Assembly (NCBI GenBank): GCA_964292295.1
Contig: CAXYVC010000057.1
Location: forward strand, 1-15,915
Direction: 5' to 3'
Origin: CAXYVC01 sp964292295
Lineage (GTDB): Bacteria; Acidobacteriota; Holophagae; Holophagales; Holophagaceae
Length of the DNA: 15,915 nucleotides
Shown here: positions 8,022-14,883 of the stretch, in pieces
How the letters are laid out: the number at the start of each line of letters is the position of its first letter
Position numbering within the stretch: position 1 is the first letter of the stretch
Program-made: the position numbers and the translations under genes
Notes under the pieces: generated by a model
Seen by the model: only the letters and a program-made list of their open reading frames with translations
Told to the model about the DNA's origin: nothing
Databases searched by the model: none

Positions 8022-8474
8022 TCACTCCTTGGGGGTGCTTGGATCGGGAAGGGGGCGGACGCGCAGGCGGGTGCCGACGACTTCCAGCACCTCCACCCAG
8101 GTTTCCGCAGGGATGGGCAGGTCGGCGGCGGCCCGCCAGAGGGCGCCGCTGGCGAGGCGCACCTGCCCCTCGCCGCTGTCCGGGTGGATCCCGTGGGTGA
8201 CCCGCGCCCGCTGCCCCGCCAACGCGGAGAGGCCCACGGGACTTTCGGGAATGCGCTTCATCCAGCGGCGGGCCAGGGGCGCCACGATGAGCACGAGGAG
8301 GGTGGAACTGCCGAAGAAGGTGCCCCAGCAGGCCCAGGCCCCCGCGCCGGCCCAGGCGGCCACCGCCGCGGCCAGGGCGCCCGCGGCGAGGCAGGCGAAG
8401 AAGAAGAGCCCGGGCGTGACCATCTCCACCACCAGCAGGATCAGCGCGGCCACGAGCCACCAGAGCGCGTTCAT
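8022..8474 (-). CDS. NfeD-family membrane protein (short form)
   Basis: About 150 residues. The N-terminal half is hydrophobic, with two or three membrane segments (ALWWLVAALILLVVEMVTPG, then FFFACLAAGALAAAVAAWAG and STLLVLIVAPLA). The C-terminal half (about 80-150) is a soluble beta-rich NfeD OB-fold domain (VGLSALAGQRARVTHGI ... VRLASGALWRAAADLPIPAETWVEVLEVVGTRLRVRPL). The length and lack of a serine-protease domain match the short NfeD1b type, which is encoded beside stomatin/paraslipin genes and anchors or assists them. ATG 8474 is preceded by GAGGTG. The longer minus-strand frame reaching 9203 is antisense to the thrE-like gene and rejected. It is first in the operon and divergent from the exporter gene across a 141-bp gap. 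Confidence 0.9.
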   Translation of the reverse strand: MNALWWLVAALILLVVEMVTPGLFFFACLAAGALAAAVAAWAGAGAWACWGTFFGSSTLLVLIVAPLARRWMKRIPESPVGLSALAGQRARVTHGIHPDSGEGQVRLASGALWRAAADLPIPAETWVEVLEVVGTRLRVRPLPDPSTPKE

Positions 8475-8502
8475 CGGGGCACCTCGACGAAGGGTCAGCC
8501 CC

Positions 8503-8610
8503 CACGATACCTGATCCCGGATGGGCAGGTTGCGGCCAACCCCCTTCCCACGCCACGTTCCGGCGGAAGGTGCCCCTGGCCGGATGCGGGGCCTGCGCCG
8601 CGGTATCGTG
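8503..8610. promoter_or_regulatory. Divergent nfeD/thrE intergenic region with a 9-bp inverted motif
   Basis: GGTATCGTG occurs at 8602-8610 on the plus strand, 5 nt before the exporter ATG, and on the minus strand at 8503-8511, 28 nt before the nfeD ATG. Each copy faces its own gene and contains TATCGT, a possible -10 hexamer. No convincing -35 is seen at standard spacing, so the motif could equally be an operator or a coincidence. Confidence 0.3.
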
Positions 8611-8615
8611 TCCCC

Positions 8616-9860
8616 ATGGCCCAGCGTCCCCTTCACCCGCCCCCGCCCCCGCCCAGCTCCGTGCCCGAAGTGGCCTTCGTGCTGGAGATGGGCCGCGCGC
8701 TGCAGACCTTCGGCGTGGCCGTGCCCACCCTGGAGAAGGCCCTCATGCGCCTGGCGGAGCACCTGGGCCTGGAGGGCGCGCTCTACGCCACCCCCACGGG
8801 CTTCCTGGCCTCCCTGCGCCCGGAGGGCCACCGCGGGAAGACCTATCTCCAGCGTGTCGAATCGGGGGAGAGCAGCCTCGAGAAGCTGGCCGAGGCGGAA
8901 GGCCTCGTGGATCTCGTGCTGGCGGGCAAGGTGGACGTGGCGGGCGCCCGGGAGCGCCTGGCCGCGCTCCTGGCGCGGCCCCCCCGCTTCGGCGACGGGC
9001 TCGTGGTCCTCGCCTACGGCCTGGCCGCCATGGGGGTGGCCCGGGTCTTCGGCGGCGGATGGCGTGAGCTGCTGCTGAGCCCCCTCGTGGGCCTTCTCGT
9101 GGGGTTCGCCGTGGTGCTCGTCCAGCGGCGGCGCGCCCTCGCCCGCCTGGCGCCCCTGGTGGGCGGGGCCGTGAGCGCGCTGGGGGCCGCCCTGCTGGCC
9201 CACCTCCTCCTGCCCGGTGCCTCCCAGGCCGTGCTGGTGCTGGGGGGCATCATCGTGATGGTGCCGGGCCTCGGCCTGCTGGTCTCGATGCAGGAGCTTG
9301 GCACGGGCAACCTCGTCTCCGGTACGGCCCGCCTGGCGGGCACGATCCTGTACCTCGTGATGCTGGCCTTCGGCGTGGGGCTGGGCCAGCGCCTGGGCGC
9401 GGGCCTGGTGCCCCGGGCGGCGGAGGCGCTCCCCGTGCCCCTGCCCCTGTGGACCCTCGTGCCCGCCCTGGCCCTGGTGGCCCTCGCCTTCCTGGTGGTC
9501 TTCCAGGGGCGCCTGGCGGACTACGGCTGGACCCTGGCGGCCACCGTGGTGGCCTGGGGCGCCGCCCGCATCGGCGCCGAGGCGCTGGGACCCGTGGCCG
9601 GCGCGGGCCTCGCCGCCCTCGTGCTGGGGGCCCTATGCAACGTCTACGCGCGGCGCGCCCGGCGGCCCGGCGCCACGCTGCTCCTGCCCTCCCTGATGCT
9701 GATCCTCCCGGGAAGCCTCGGCTTCCGGAGCCTCACGCTGATGCTCCACCAGCAGACCCTGGATGGCCTCCAGGCGGGCGTCCAGTCCCTGATCGTCACG
9801 GTGGCCCTCATGCTGGGGCTCCTCCTCGCCAACGCCACCGTCTCCCGTCGCAGCTTCTGA
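8616..9860 (+). CDS. Threonine/serine exporter family protein (ThrE type)
   Basis: 414 residues. After a Pro-rich start, residues 15-130 form the soluble N-terminal ThrE domain (VAFVLEMGRALQTFGVAVPTLEKAL ... ATPTGFLASL). The rest is membrane protein with roughly ten hydrophobic segments, for example VLVLGGIIVMVPGLGLLVSM, TILYLVMLAFGVGLG, LVPALALVALAFLVVF and SLIVTVALMLGLLLANATV. The two-part layout (soluble plus five TM, then five TM with the PGSLGFRSL motif) equals fused ThrE and ThrE_2 modules, as in Corynebacterium ThrE, which exports threonine and serine by proton antiport; the substrate here is inferred. ATG 8616 lacks a Shine-Dalgarno sequence. A possible -10 (TATCGT, 8604-8609) would start RNA near the ATG, so a leaderless message is possible. 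An in-frame GTG at 8661 is another start. tadA follows after 3 nt. Confidence 0.85.
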   Translation: MAQRPLHPPPPPPSSVPEVAFVLEMGRALQTFGVAVPTLEKALMRLAEHLGLEGALYATPTGFLASLRPEGHRGKTYLQRVESGESSLEKLAEAEGLVDLVLAGKVDVAGARERLAALLARPPRFGDGLVVLAYGLAAMGVARVFGGGWRELLLSPLVGLLVGFAVVLVQRRRALARLAPLVGGAVSALGAALLAHLLLPGASQAVLVLGGIIVMVPGLGLLVSMQELGTGNLVSGTARLAGTILYLVMLAFGVGLGQRLGAGLVPRAAEALPVPLPLWTLVPALALVALAFLVVFQGRLADYGWTLAATVVAWGAARIGAEALGPVAGAGLAALVLGALCNVYARRARRPGATLLLPSLMLILPGSLGFRSLTLMLHQQTLDGLQAGVQSLIVTVALMLGLLLANATVSRRSF

Positions 9861-9863
9861 GCC

Positions 9864-10355
9864 ATGGCCGCCGCGCCTTCCCCCCTCGCCCCCGAGCACC
9901 CCTGGAGCGGAGACGACCTCTACTTCATGCGCCTTGCCCTGGAGGAGGCCTGGGAGGCCGAGCGCGCCGACGAGGTTCCCATCGGCGCCGTGCTCGTGAT
10001 GGACGGGCGCCTCGTCTCCCGGGGGCGCAACAGCCCCATCGCCCGGCACGATCCCAGCGCCCACGCCGAGATCCTGGCCCTGCGCAGCGCGGGGGAGTGG
10101 CTGCGCAACTACCGCATGCCCGGCGCCACGCTGTACGTGACGCTGGAGCCCTGCCTCATGTGCTTCGGCGCCCTGGTGCACGCCCGGGTCTCCCGCGTGG
10201 TCTTCGGCGCGCGGGATCCGAAGGTCGGCGTCACCCGGCACCAGGCCTTCCTGGACGAGGCCCGCACCAACCATCACTTCATCCTGGAGGGCGGCCTCCT
10301 GGAGGCCGAGAGCCGCGGGATGCTGCAGGCCTTCTTCCGCCGCCGCCGCGCCTGA
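9864..10355 (+). CDS. tadA: tRNA(adenine34) deaminase TadA
   Basis: 163-residue zinc-dependent deaminase predicted to convert adenosine 34 to inosine in tRNA-Arg(ACG), allowing CGN decoding. The zinc and catalytic site is intact: H67-A-E69 in SAHAEILAL (E69 shuttles protons) and PC97LMC100, with the following ARVSRVVFGARDPKVG typical of TadA rather than cytidine or guanine deaminases. The N-terminal helix DDLYFMRLALEEA is also typical. ATG 9864 lies 3 nt after the exporter stop with no clear ribosome site of its own, so coupling to the upstream gene is likely. The length is normal (150-170). It ends 37 bp before the tRNA-Ser gene. Confidence 0.94.
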   Translation: MAAAPSPLAPEHPWSGDDLYFMRLALEEAWEAERADEVPIGAVLVMDGRLVSRGRNSPIARHDPSAHAEILALRSAGEWLRNYRMPGATLYVTLEPCLMCFGALVHARVSRVVFGARDPKVGVTRHQAFLDEARTNHHFILEGGLLEAESRGMLQAFFRRRRA

Positions 10356-10376
10356 GGCGCTCCTGGACGCCTCTGC

Positions 10377-10382
10377 TACACT
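10377..10382 (+). promoter_or_regulatory. Possible -10 box of tRNA-Ser
   Basis: TACACT lies 10 bp before the first base of the tRNA, a plausible -10 in the context GCTACACT. No good -35 is seen 16-18 bp upstream. Confidence 0.3.
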
Positions 10383-10392
10383 GGCCGTCCCT

Positions 10393-10482
10393 GGAGAGTT
10401 GTCCGAGTGGTTGAAGGAGCCTGACTCGAAATCAGGTTTGCGGGTGACCGCAACGGGGGTTCGAATCCCTCACTCTCCGCCA
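10393..10482 (+). tRNA. tRNA-Ser(CGA)
   Basis: Class II tRNA of 90 nt reading UCG codons. The acceptor stem GGAGAGT (10393-10399) pairs perfectly with ACTCTCC (10472-10478). The anticodon stem CCTGA/TCAGG encloses CTCGAAA with anticodon CGA at 10427-10429. A long variable arm (GCGGGTGACCGC region) follows, then the T arm GGGGGTTCGAATCCCTC, discriminator G and an encoded CCA. Serine tRNA genes are frequent integration targets; the mobile module begins directly downstream. Confidence 0.97.
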
Positions 10483-10485
10483 CTG

Positions 10486-10517
10486 ACGCCCGATCTGATG
10501 ATCGGGCGTTTTGCTTT
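10486..10517 (+). terminator. Terminator of tRNA-Ser
   Basis: A perfect 10-bp stem (10486-10495 with 10500-10509) around a TGAT loop is followed by TTTTGCTTT, a good intrinsic terminator 4 nt after the CCA end. Confidence 0.85.
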
Positions 10518-10684
10518 CGTATCCCGCCCGTATCCCGGACGGCTGAATTTGTCCCTTTTCCTCCTGCCTCGCAGATCCATGCGGGGATCCGAAGGGAAGG
10601 AATGGGAATCCTGGGAACCGTGGCATCGAGTGCTGGTACATGACATGTCTTGTTCCCATGCTTGATGAGATGGAGTGGGAATTT

Positions 10685-10706
10685 CAGTGGTAACCATTTA
10701 CTACTG
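10685..10706. repeat. Inverted repeat (22 bp) in AT-rich leader
   Basis: CAGTGGTAA (10685-10693) pairs with TTACTACTG (10698-10706) across CCAT; eight of nine positions are Watson-Crick and one would be G-U in RNA. It may be a protein site or a hairpin near the element border. Confidence 0.55.
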
Positions 10707-10707
10707 C

Positions 10708-10777
10708 GTTTGGTGTTTTCGGTGGATTTTGAGCGAGTGACCGTTATCACTAGCATATTCTATAAGTGTTTGGTGTT
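10708..10777. repeat. 10-bp direct repeats 60 bp apart
   Basis: GTTTGGTGTT is found at 10708-10717 and 10768-10777. The repeats flank a short AT-rich stretch containing promoter-like TATTCT and TATAAG (10756-10766). They may be binding sites for a recombinase or accessory protein, though T/G-rich composition makes chance plausible. Confidence 0.4.
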
Positions 10778-10799
10778 GTTTTTGTTTGTTTTGTATTTG

Positions 10800-10845
10800 T
10801 TAAGCCATCTTGCGGACGTAGAAATAGCGTCCATTGTTGGCTTAA
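10800..10845. other. Candidate origin of transfer (oriT): nested inverted repeat with nic-like site
   Basis: Outer arms TTAAGCCA (10800-10807) and TGGCTTAA (10838-10845) are perfect 8-bp complements; inner arms GGACG (10814-10818) and CGTCC (10828-10832) enclose a 9-nt loop. Between the left arms, CATCTTGC (10806-10813) resembles the YATCYTG|Y nick site known for MOB-P relaxases. It lies after a T-rich tract and about 160 bp before the MobC/relaxase operon, where many oriT sites occur. The oriT role is inference. Confidence 0.45.
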
Positions 10846-10860
10846 AGGCTGGTTGAGGGG

Positions 10861-10948
10861 GCGATCGCAGATCGAACCCTTCGGGTGGCAAGTTCGGCGT
10901 GGCGCGTGACTGTGGCCTCTCCAGGCCAAGCCCTGTCTTTCGACAGGG
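10861..10948. repeat. Cluster of short hairpins upstream of the mobilisation operon
   Basis: Within 88 bp there are GCGATCGC (10861-10868), ACCC-TTC-GGGT (10876-10886), TGGCCT-CTCC-AGGCCA (10913-10928) and a perfect CCCTGTC-TTTC-GACAGGG hairpin (10931-10948). The last has no T tract, so it is not an obvious terminator. The cluster is probably part of the oriT/relaxosome assembly region or the operon leader. Confidence 0.5.
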
Positions 10949-10975
10949 ATGGGGATGGTGCATCCGCGTGGCGTC

Positions 10976-10987
10976 CGAACCGGTTCG
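10976..10987. promoter_or_regulatory. 12-bp palindrome before the mobilisation operon (possible operator)
   Basis: CGAACCGGTTCG is a perfect 12-bp palindrome that ends 3 bp before the CAGGAG ribosome site (10991-10996) of the first mob gene. The position suits autoregulation by the ribbon-helix-helix-like product of that gene, or control of ribosome access. This is inference from position and symmetry only. Confidence 0.4.
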
Positions 10988-11003
10988 CAACAGGAGATGC
11001 ACC

Positions 11004-11468
11004 ATGGACGAGCAGAAAGCCCCAACCCGCAAGGCCTCGCCTCGCACCCGAAGCGTGGTGCATGCCCGTGTAGGGGCCGAGGGCTGGAAAGTGCTGGCAG
11101 AGCTGGCCACGCGGAAGGGCGTGAGCCAGACGCAGGCTCTTCGGGATCTCCTGGACGACGCGAAGGAGCGCATGGCCGAGGAAGCGTTCGGCCCTCGACT
11201 AGAATCCCTTGCTCGCACCCTCCTAGGAGTTGTGGAGCAGCAAGCGCGGCACGCCACACGAATCGAGGCGCTGGTGGCCATCCTGCGGAAAGTCGAGGAG
11301 GGCCAGGCGGAGCGCGAGGCGCAGATCCTCCAGACCCTTTCTGGCGTGGTTGGACTCTGCCAACTCAGCTACGCACACCTCCTGGGCGTGGTGGAGTCCA
11401 GCCCGCGAGCGGCAGAAATCACGACCTCCGCCCAGGCCAAGATGCGCGCCCTGCGCGGGGAGGGCTGA
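11004..11468 (+). CDS. MobC-like relaxosome accessory protein (ribbon-helix-helix-like)
   Basis: 154 residues. A basic N-terminal tail (KAPTRKASPRTRS) precedes a segment (about 17-52: SVVHARVGAEGWKVLAELATRKGVSQTQALRDLLDDA) with the strand-helix-helix pattern of ribbon-helix-helix DNA-binding proteins. The remaining 100 residues are predicted helical/coiled coil (QQARHATRIEALVAILRKVEEGQAEREAQILQ). A small DNA-binding protein encoded just upstream of a relaxase is the usual place of MobC/TraJ-type relaxosome proteins that bind oriT and help the relaxase nick. ATG 11004 follows CAGGAG by 7 nt. The stop overlaps the relaxase start by one base (TGATG), showing translational coupling. A purely regulatory role on the upstream palindrome is possible. 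Family assignment rests on pattern and context, not a recognised signature. Confidence 0.6.
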   Translation: MDEQKAPTRKASPRTRSVVHARVGAEGWKVLAELATRKGVSQTQALRDLLDDAKERMAEEAFGPRLESLARTLLGVVEQQARHATRIEALVAILRKVEEGQAEREAQILQTLSGVVGLCQLSYAHLLGVVESSPRAAEITTSAQAKMRALRGEG

Positions 11469-13021
11469 TGCCCATCATCAAGCCTGGGTTCCGTCCTGGA
11501 TTCAGGGGACGCACAAAGGCGCCCGCCTGCAATCGCCGGATGCACTACTTGGCCAGCCAGCAGGATCGAGATTCGGCACGCCTGCTGGGGACCAACGGAC
11601 AGGAGCTGACCCCGAACCAGGCCGTCAAAGTACTCGGAGGACCCGAGGCCAACTACCACGAGGTCATCGTGGCTCCCAGCGATGCGGAGTGTGCCGCGAT
11701 TCGAGCCCGATGCCCGGAGGATCCGTATCGGGCCGTTCGGGAGGCCGGAGATCGCATGGCGAAGGCCTATGCGAAGGGACGTCCGCATGTGTTCGCCATT
11801 CACGAACAGGATGGGCGCTTCCACTACCACTTTGCGGTGGCGGGGCCCATGCCCGAGCGGGCTCTGGGGCGTCATGGGCAGATGCAGAAGACCTGGGATT
11901 ACGAATTCCACGGCGACGAACCGCGGATCCAGGATTGGGCCGCCCACCGGCGCTTTCAGCAGGAGCGGACCCGCCTCAATGAGGTGATTCGGGCACAAAA
12001 GGAGAACGAGCAGGAGCGCCGGGAGGCTGTGAAACGAGCCACGCCGGAGCGCAAAGCCGACGCAGCCAGGCCCTTCGAACGACGGGCCCGCAACTTGGTG
12101 GAGCAGCGCTACCAGGTGGAGCTACGGGCGATCCAGGCGCGCTACGAGGCGCGGGGCACCCTGGGGAGCCCCAGGCACCTTGCGGAGCTGGAACAGGCCG
12201 AGCATCGCCGCACGGGATCCCTGCGGCGGCTGGAACGCCGGGAAACCGCCCGTGAGATCGGAGCGGTGAAGGCGAAGCTCGGGCGTGCAGTCGAGACTGG
12301 CGGTCGGGGCCTTCAGAAGACCGCACGCAGCGGCGGGCGGATCGCCCGCCAAGCCGTCGACATGGGGCTGAAGGGCCTGGGTGTGCCCAGGCCCGTCCGG
12401 AAGCTCACAGGGGCCAGTCTGGTACTGGCTCAGGAGGCGGTGAAGACGGCGCTGCGGGCGGCCCAAGAGGCCGCGAAGGCCGCTGCCCGCAGCAGCGTGC
12501 ATGTGACCCAGGCTTCACTGAAGCTGGGCGTGGGCCTGGTAGCGGCCCTCCCCACGGCAGGCGCCAGCCTGTCGACTGCCGGGAAGGAGGCGGCCCAGGA
12601 CCCTGCCCCGGCCGGGAAGGAGCTGGGGCAAGGGGCCCTCCGGACCGGAGCCGCCGTGAGTCAGGGGGCCGCACGGGCCGCCGTGGCCACCGGTCAGGAG
12701 CTCATTCCAGGCACGCTCGGCCTCGCAGGGCGGGCCGCTAGCGTGACGGCCCACACCACAGCCGAAGCCGCCAAGGACGCGCTCACCCTTTCCCCCCTGT
12801 CCTTGGGCCAGACCCTCGTGGAGGGCGCCCTGAACCTCGGCAAGACCACCGCCCCCACTTCTGAGGCGAACGCCAGCCTGCCTGAGCCCATTCAGCGGGC
12901 CTTCCAGGTGGCGGGCTGGGTGCCCGTGGTGGGCATCGCGGCAAAGGCCGCCCAAGTCACGACTGAGACCGCTCAGACCGTTCATTCCGCCGCATCCCGC
13001 GGCATGGAGGTAGACCGATGA
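11468..13021 (+). CDS. Relaxase (MOB-P/VirD2-like), small, with Ala-rich helical C terminus
   Basis: 517 residues, predicted to nick oriT and lead the transferred strand into the coupling protein. The metal-binding motif III is clear: H112-EQD-GRF-H119-Y-H121-F, the H...HxH triad of HUH relaxases. MHYLAS near Y27 is the likely motif I with the catalytic tyrosine. The relaxase domain is about 1-165. Residues 165-260 are highly charged, with a probable coiled coil (QQERTRLNEVIRAQKENEQERREAVKRA). The last 250 residues are Ala/Gly-rich helices (ALRAAQEAAKAAARSS, GKELGQGALRTGAAV, AAEAAKDAL pattern), which may be a membrane- or translocation-associated tail. ATG 11468 overlaps the preceding stop; the stop overlaps the next start as ATGA. 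The upstream in-frame extension to 10949 is a shadow. The exact MOB family cannot be settled by eye. Confidence 0.75.
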   Translation: MPIIKPGFRPGFRGRTKAPACNRRMHYLASQQDRDSARLLGTNGQELTPNQAVKVLGGPEANYHEVIVAPSDAECAAIRARCPEDPYRAVREAGDRMAKAYAKGRPHVFAIHEQDGRFHYHFAVAGPMPERALGRHGQMQKTWDYEFHGDEPRIQDWAAHRRFQQERTRLNEVIRAQKENEQERREAVKRATPERKADAARPFERRARNLVEQRYQVELRAIQARYEARGTLGSPRHLAELEQAEHRRTGSLRRLERRETAREIGAVKAKLGRAVETGGRGLQKTARSGGRIARQAVDMGLKGLGVPRPVRKLTGASLVLAQEAVKTALRAAQEAAKAAARSSVHVTQASLKLGVGLVAALPTAGASLSTAGKEAAQDPAPAGKELGQGALRTGAAVSQGAARAAVATGQELIPGTLGLAGRAASVTAHTTAEAAKDALTLSPLSLGQTLVEGALNLGKTTAPTSEANASLPEPIQRAFQVAGWVPVVGIAAKAAQVTTETAQTVHSAASRGMEVDR

Positions 13022-14883
13022 ACAACCTCGTTCGCAACCTGCTTCAGCTCTGGGGGGCCGTTGGCGCAAGCGCCTGCACAGCCCTTGGACTTGGCGGTCT
13101 GCTCTGGTGTGGTATCCGCTGGGCATTGATCGAGAGGCGGGATCCACAAGTCCTGCTGCAGGATCGCTTTCACTGGCTCACCCGTTGGTTGCTGCTGCAT
13201 CGCCGCTCCCCCAAGACCATCCCCCTCAGCGGGGCGCTGCTCGCCCTGGGGCTGGGCATGTCCTGGGCTATGGAGCAGGAGGCTTTTGTGCGCGGAGTCT
13301 TCCGGAACGGTCCGCTCTTCCTGGGAGCCCATGCGGCTCTGGTGATCCTCGCGTTGGTGCTCTGGATCACCTGGAACCGGGAGCCCAAGTATGTGAAGGC
13401 GGGCGAGGGCCGCGCCGATGCCCGGTTCTGCGACGTGTCCGAGGAATGGAGCACCCGCGTCATCGAGGGCGACACCACCCACACGGACAAGTGCCCCACT
13501 GCCGAGTTGCTGGTGTACCGCAGCCCCTCACGTCTGGCCCAGCGCCTCGTCGTGGACGGCCAGCACAAGGGTTGCCATCTGACCCTGGTGTCTTTTCGCT
13601 GGGACATCCTCTCGCGGCACGTCATCGCGGTGGGCCCGCAGGGGTCGGGCAAGACCGCCAGCCTCTACGCGCCCATCATGCATTCGTCCCTGGTGCCCTG
13701 GGTCTACCAGGACTCGAAGGCCGAGTTGCCTTTCCGGGACGAGTTCCCGGATCGGCCCGTCTTTGGGCTGGACGTGCGCGGCCACGCTACCCGCAGCGGC
13801 ATCTGGAACCCCATGGAAGAGATTCGCAGTGTGGAGGACTTCGATCTGCTGGTGGACTACTTGTTCCCCAGTGATCCGAATGACAAGAACAAGTGGGTCC
13901 GCGATTCCTCCAGGGTGCTCTTCAGGGCCATGCTGCAGACGCAACGCTGGCAGAGCATCCAGGAACTCGCTCGAACGTTGAGAAGGACTAGGTTGGAGCC
14001 TCTGCTTGAGCGGCTCGACCCCATTCACCTGGACACCATGAAGGACCCACGGAGTCAGGCGATCGTGCTTTCGGATCTCGTTGTGGGCCTGAGCCGATGG
14101 GAAACCGTGCGGGTGCGCAGCATCACCGAAGGAAAGAGCACCGTCACCCTGGATGACTTCATCGCCAGGGGTGGCTACGTCATGAACTGCGAGGACAGCG
14201 ACGCCCTGAAGGGCCCTGTGCATGTGTTCTGGGCGATGCTGCTGGGTCGCCTCCGCAACCGCCCTGAGGGCGCCTCGAAGATCCTGCTCCTTCTCGACGA
14301 GTTCGGCGATTGTGGAAGGATTCCCAATATCCAGCGCGCCCTCGTTCTGCTGCGCTCCAAGGGTGTTTCCATTGTGGCTGGCATTCAGAACCTGGGTCTG
14401 CTCCAGGATGTGTATCCCCAGGACTGGAAAGCCGTCATGGAGGGCTTCGGGACGCGCATCTGGCTAGCCCGGAACTTGGAAGACGAACTTCGACAGCGAC
14501 TGTCGCATGGTATCGGGAAGTTCACGCGTCGCGTCCCTCCCGCCGGCAAGAACGCCAAGGAGACGGAGAAGGAGACTGACCTCATGCCCCTGGACGCTTG
14601 GGGCCGCTGGTCTGCGCTTCGGGTGGCTCTTGGGCGCCTGCATGGCTTCACGTACTGGTTCCCCGTGCCCATTGATATTCCCCACACGCCCCTTGGAGAG
14701 GCGCTGCCCGGTGGCGATCCCTGGGCCGATTCCGAGGTGGAGGCCAAGGCCGCAGCCCAGGACGCCCTGAAGGCCGTCGCTCTTCCGGATTGGTGCCTTG
14801 AGGTCCCCACTGGAGCAGCTGCTGGGACGCCCGAGGCCGAGCCAGAGCCTGCGCCCATGGACGAAAGGGAGGACTGGCTGTGA
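13018..14883 (+). CDS. Type IV coupling protein, TraG/VirD4/TraD-like ATPase
   Basis: 621 residues. It should be an inner-membrane hexameric ATPase that docks the relaxosome to a type IV secretion channel. Three hydrophobic segments are seen near 8-36, 67-85 and 100-119. The P-loop GPQGSGKT (206-213, K212) follows a VirD4-like lead-in (RHVIAVGPQGSGKTAS), and Walker B is ILLLLDEFGD (D427, E428). KILLLLDEFGDCGRIPNIQRAL is characteristic of TraG/VirD4 proteins. The C terminus (about 560-621) is acidic and Pro-rich, ending EDWL, a plausible contact surface for the relaxosome. GGAGG at 13006-13010 lies before ATG 13018, which overlaps the relaxase stop (ATGA); the stop again overlaps the next gene. 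The length is normal. A coupling protein kept with a relaxase means the element needs either its own or another element's secretion channel. Confidence 0.87.
   Translation: MNNLVRNLLQLWGAVGASACTALGLGGLLWCGIRWALIERRDPQVLLQDRFHWLTRWLLLHRRSPKTIPLSGALLALGLGMSWAMEQEAFVRGVFRNGPLFLGAHAALVILALVLWITWNREPKYVKAGEGRADARFCDVSEEWSTRVIEGDTTHTDKCPTAELLVYRSPSRLAQRLVVDGQHKGCHLTLVSFRWDILSRHVIAVGPQGSGKTASLYAPIMHSSLVPWVYQDSKAELPFRDEFPDRPVFGLDVRGHATRSGIWNPMEEIRSVEDFDLLVDYLFPSDPNDKNKWVRDSSRVLFRAMLQTQRWQSIQELARTLRRTRLEPLLERLDPIHLDTMKDPRSQAIVLSDLVVGLSRWETVRVRSITEGKSTVTLDDFIARGGYVMNCEDSDALKGPVHVFWAMLLGRLRNRPEGASKILLLLDEFGDCGRIPNIQRALVLLRSKGVSIVAGIQNLGLLQDVYPQDWKAVMEGFGTRIWLARNLEDELRQRLSHGIGKFTRRVPPAGKNAKETEKETDLMPLDAWGRWSALRVALGRLHGFTYWFPVPIDIPHTPLGEALPGGDPWADSEVEAKAAAQDALKAVALPDWCLEVPTGAAAGTPEAEPEPAPMDEREDWL

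Noticed and set aside
5743..8556. 937-codon minus-strand frame over the same operon
   Set aside because: Pro/Arg/Gly-rich shadow in a different minus-strand frame from the real genes.
5826..8615. Very long open plus-strand frame opposite the PilZ, stomatin and NfeD genes, running into the exporter gene
   Set aside because: The minus-strand genes have clear domains; the plus frame is Gly/Ala/His/Leu low complexity and open only because of GC-rich third positions.
8475..9203. Minus-strand extension of NfeD to 9203
   Set aside because: Antisense to the exporter coding region; the NfeD hydrophobic N terminus begins at ATG 8474 with a ribosome site.
10399..10756. Small ORFs over the tRNA and its downstream region on both strands
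   Set aside because: They read through the tRNA gene and terminator, have no ribosome sites and no recognisable similarity.
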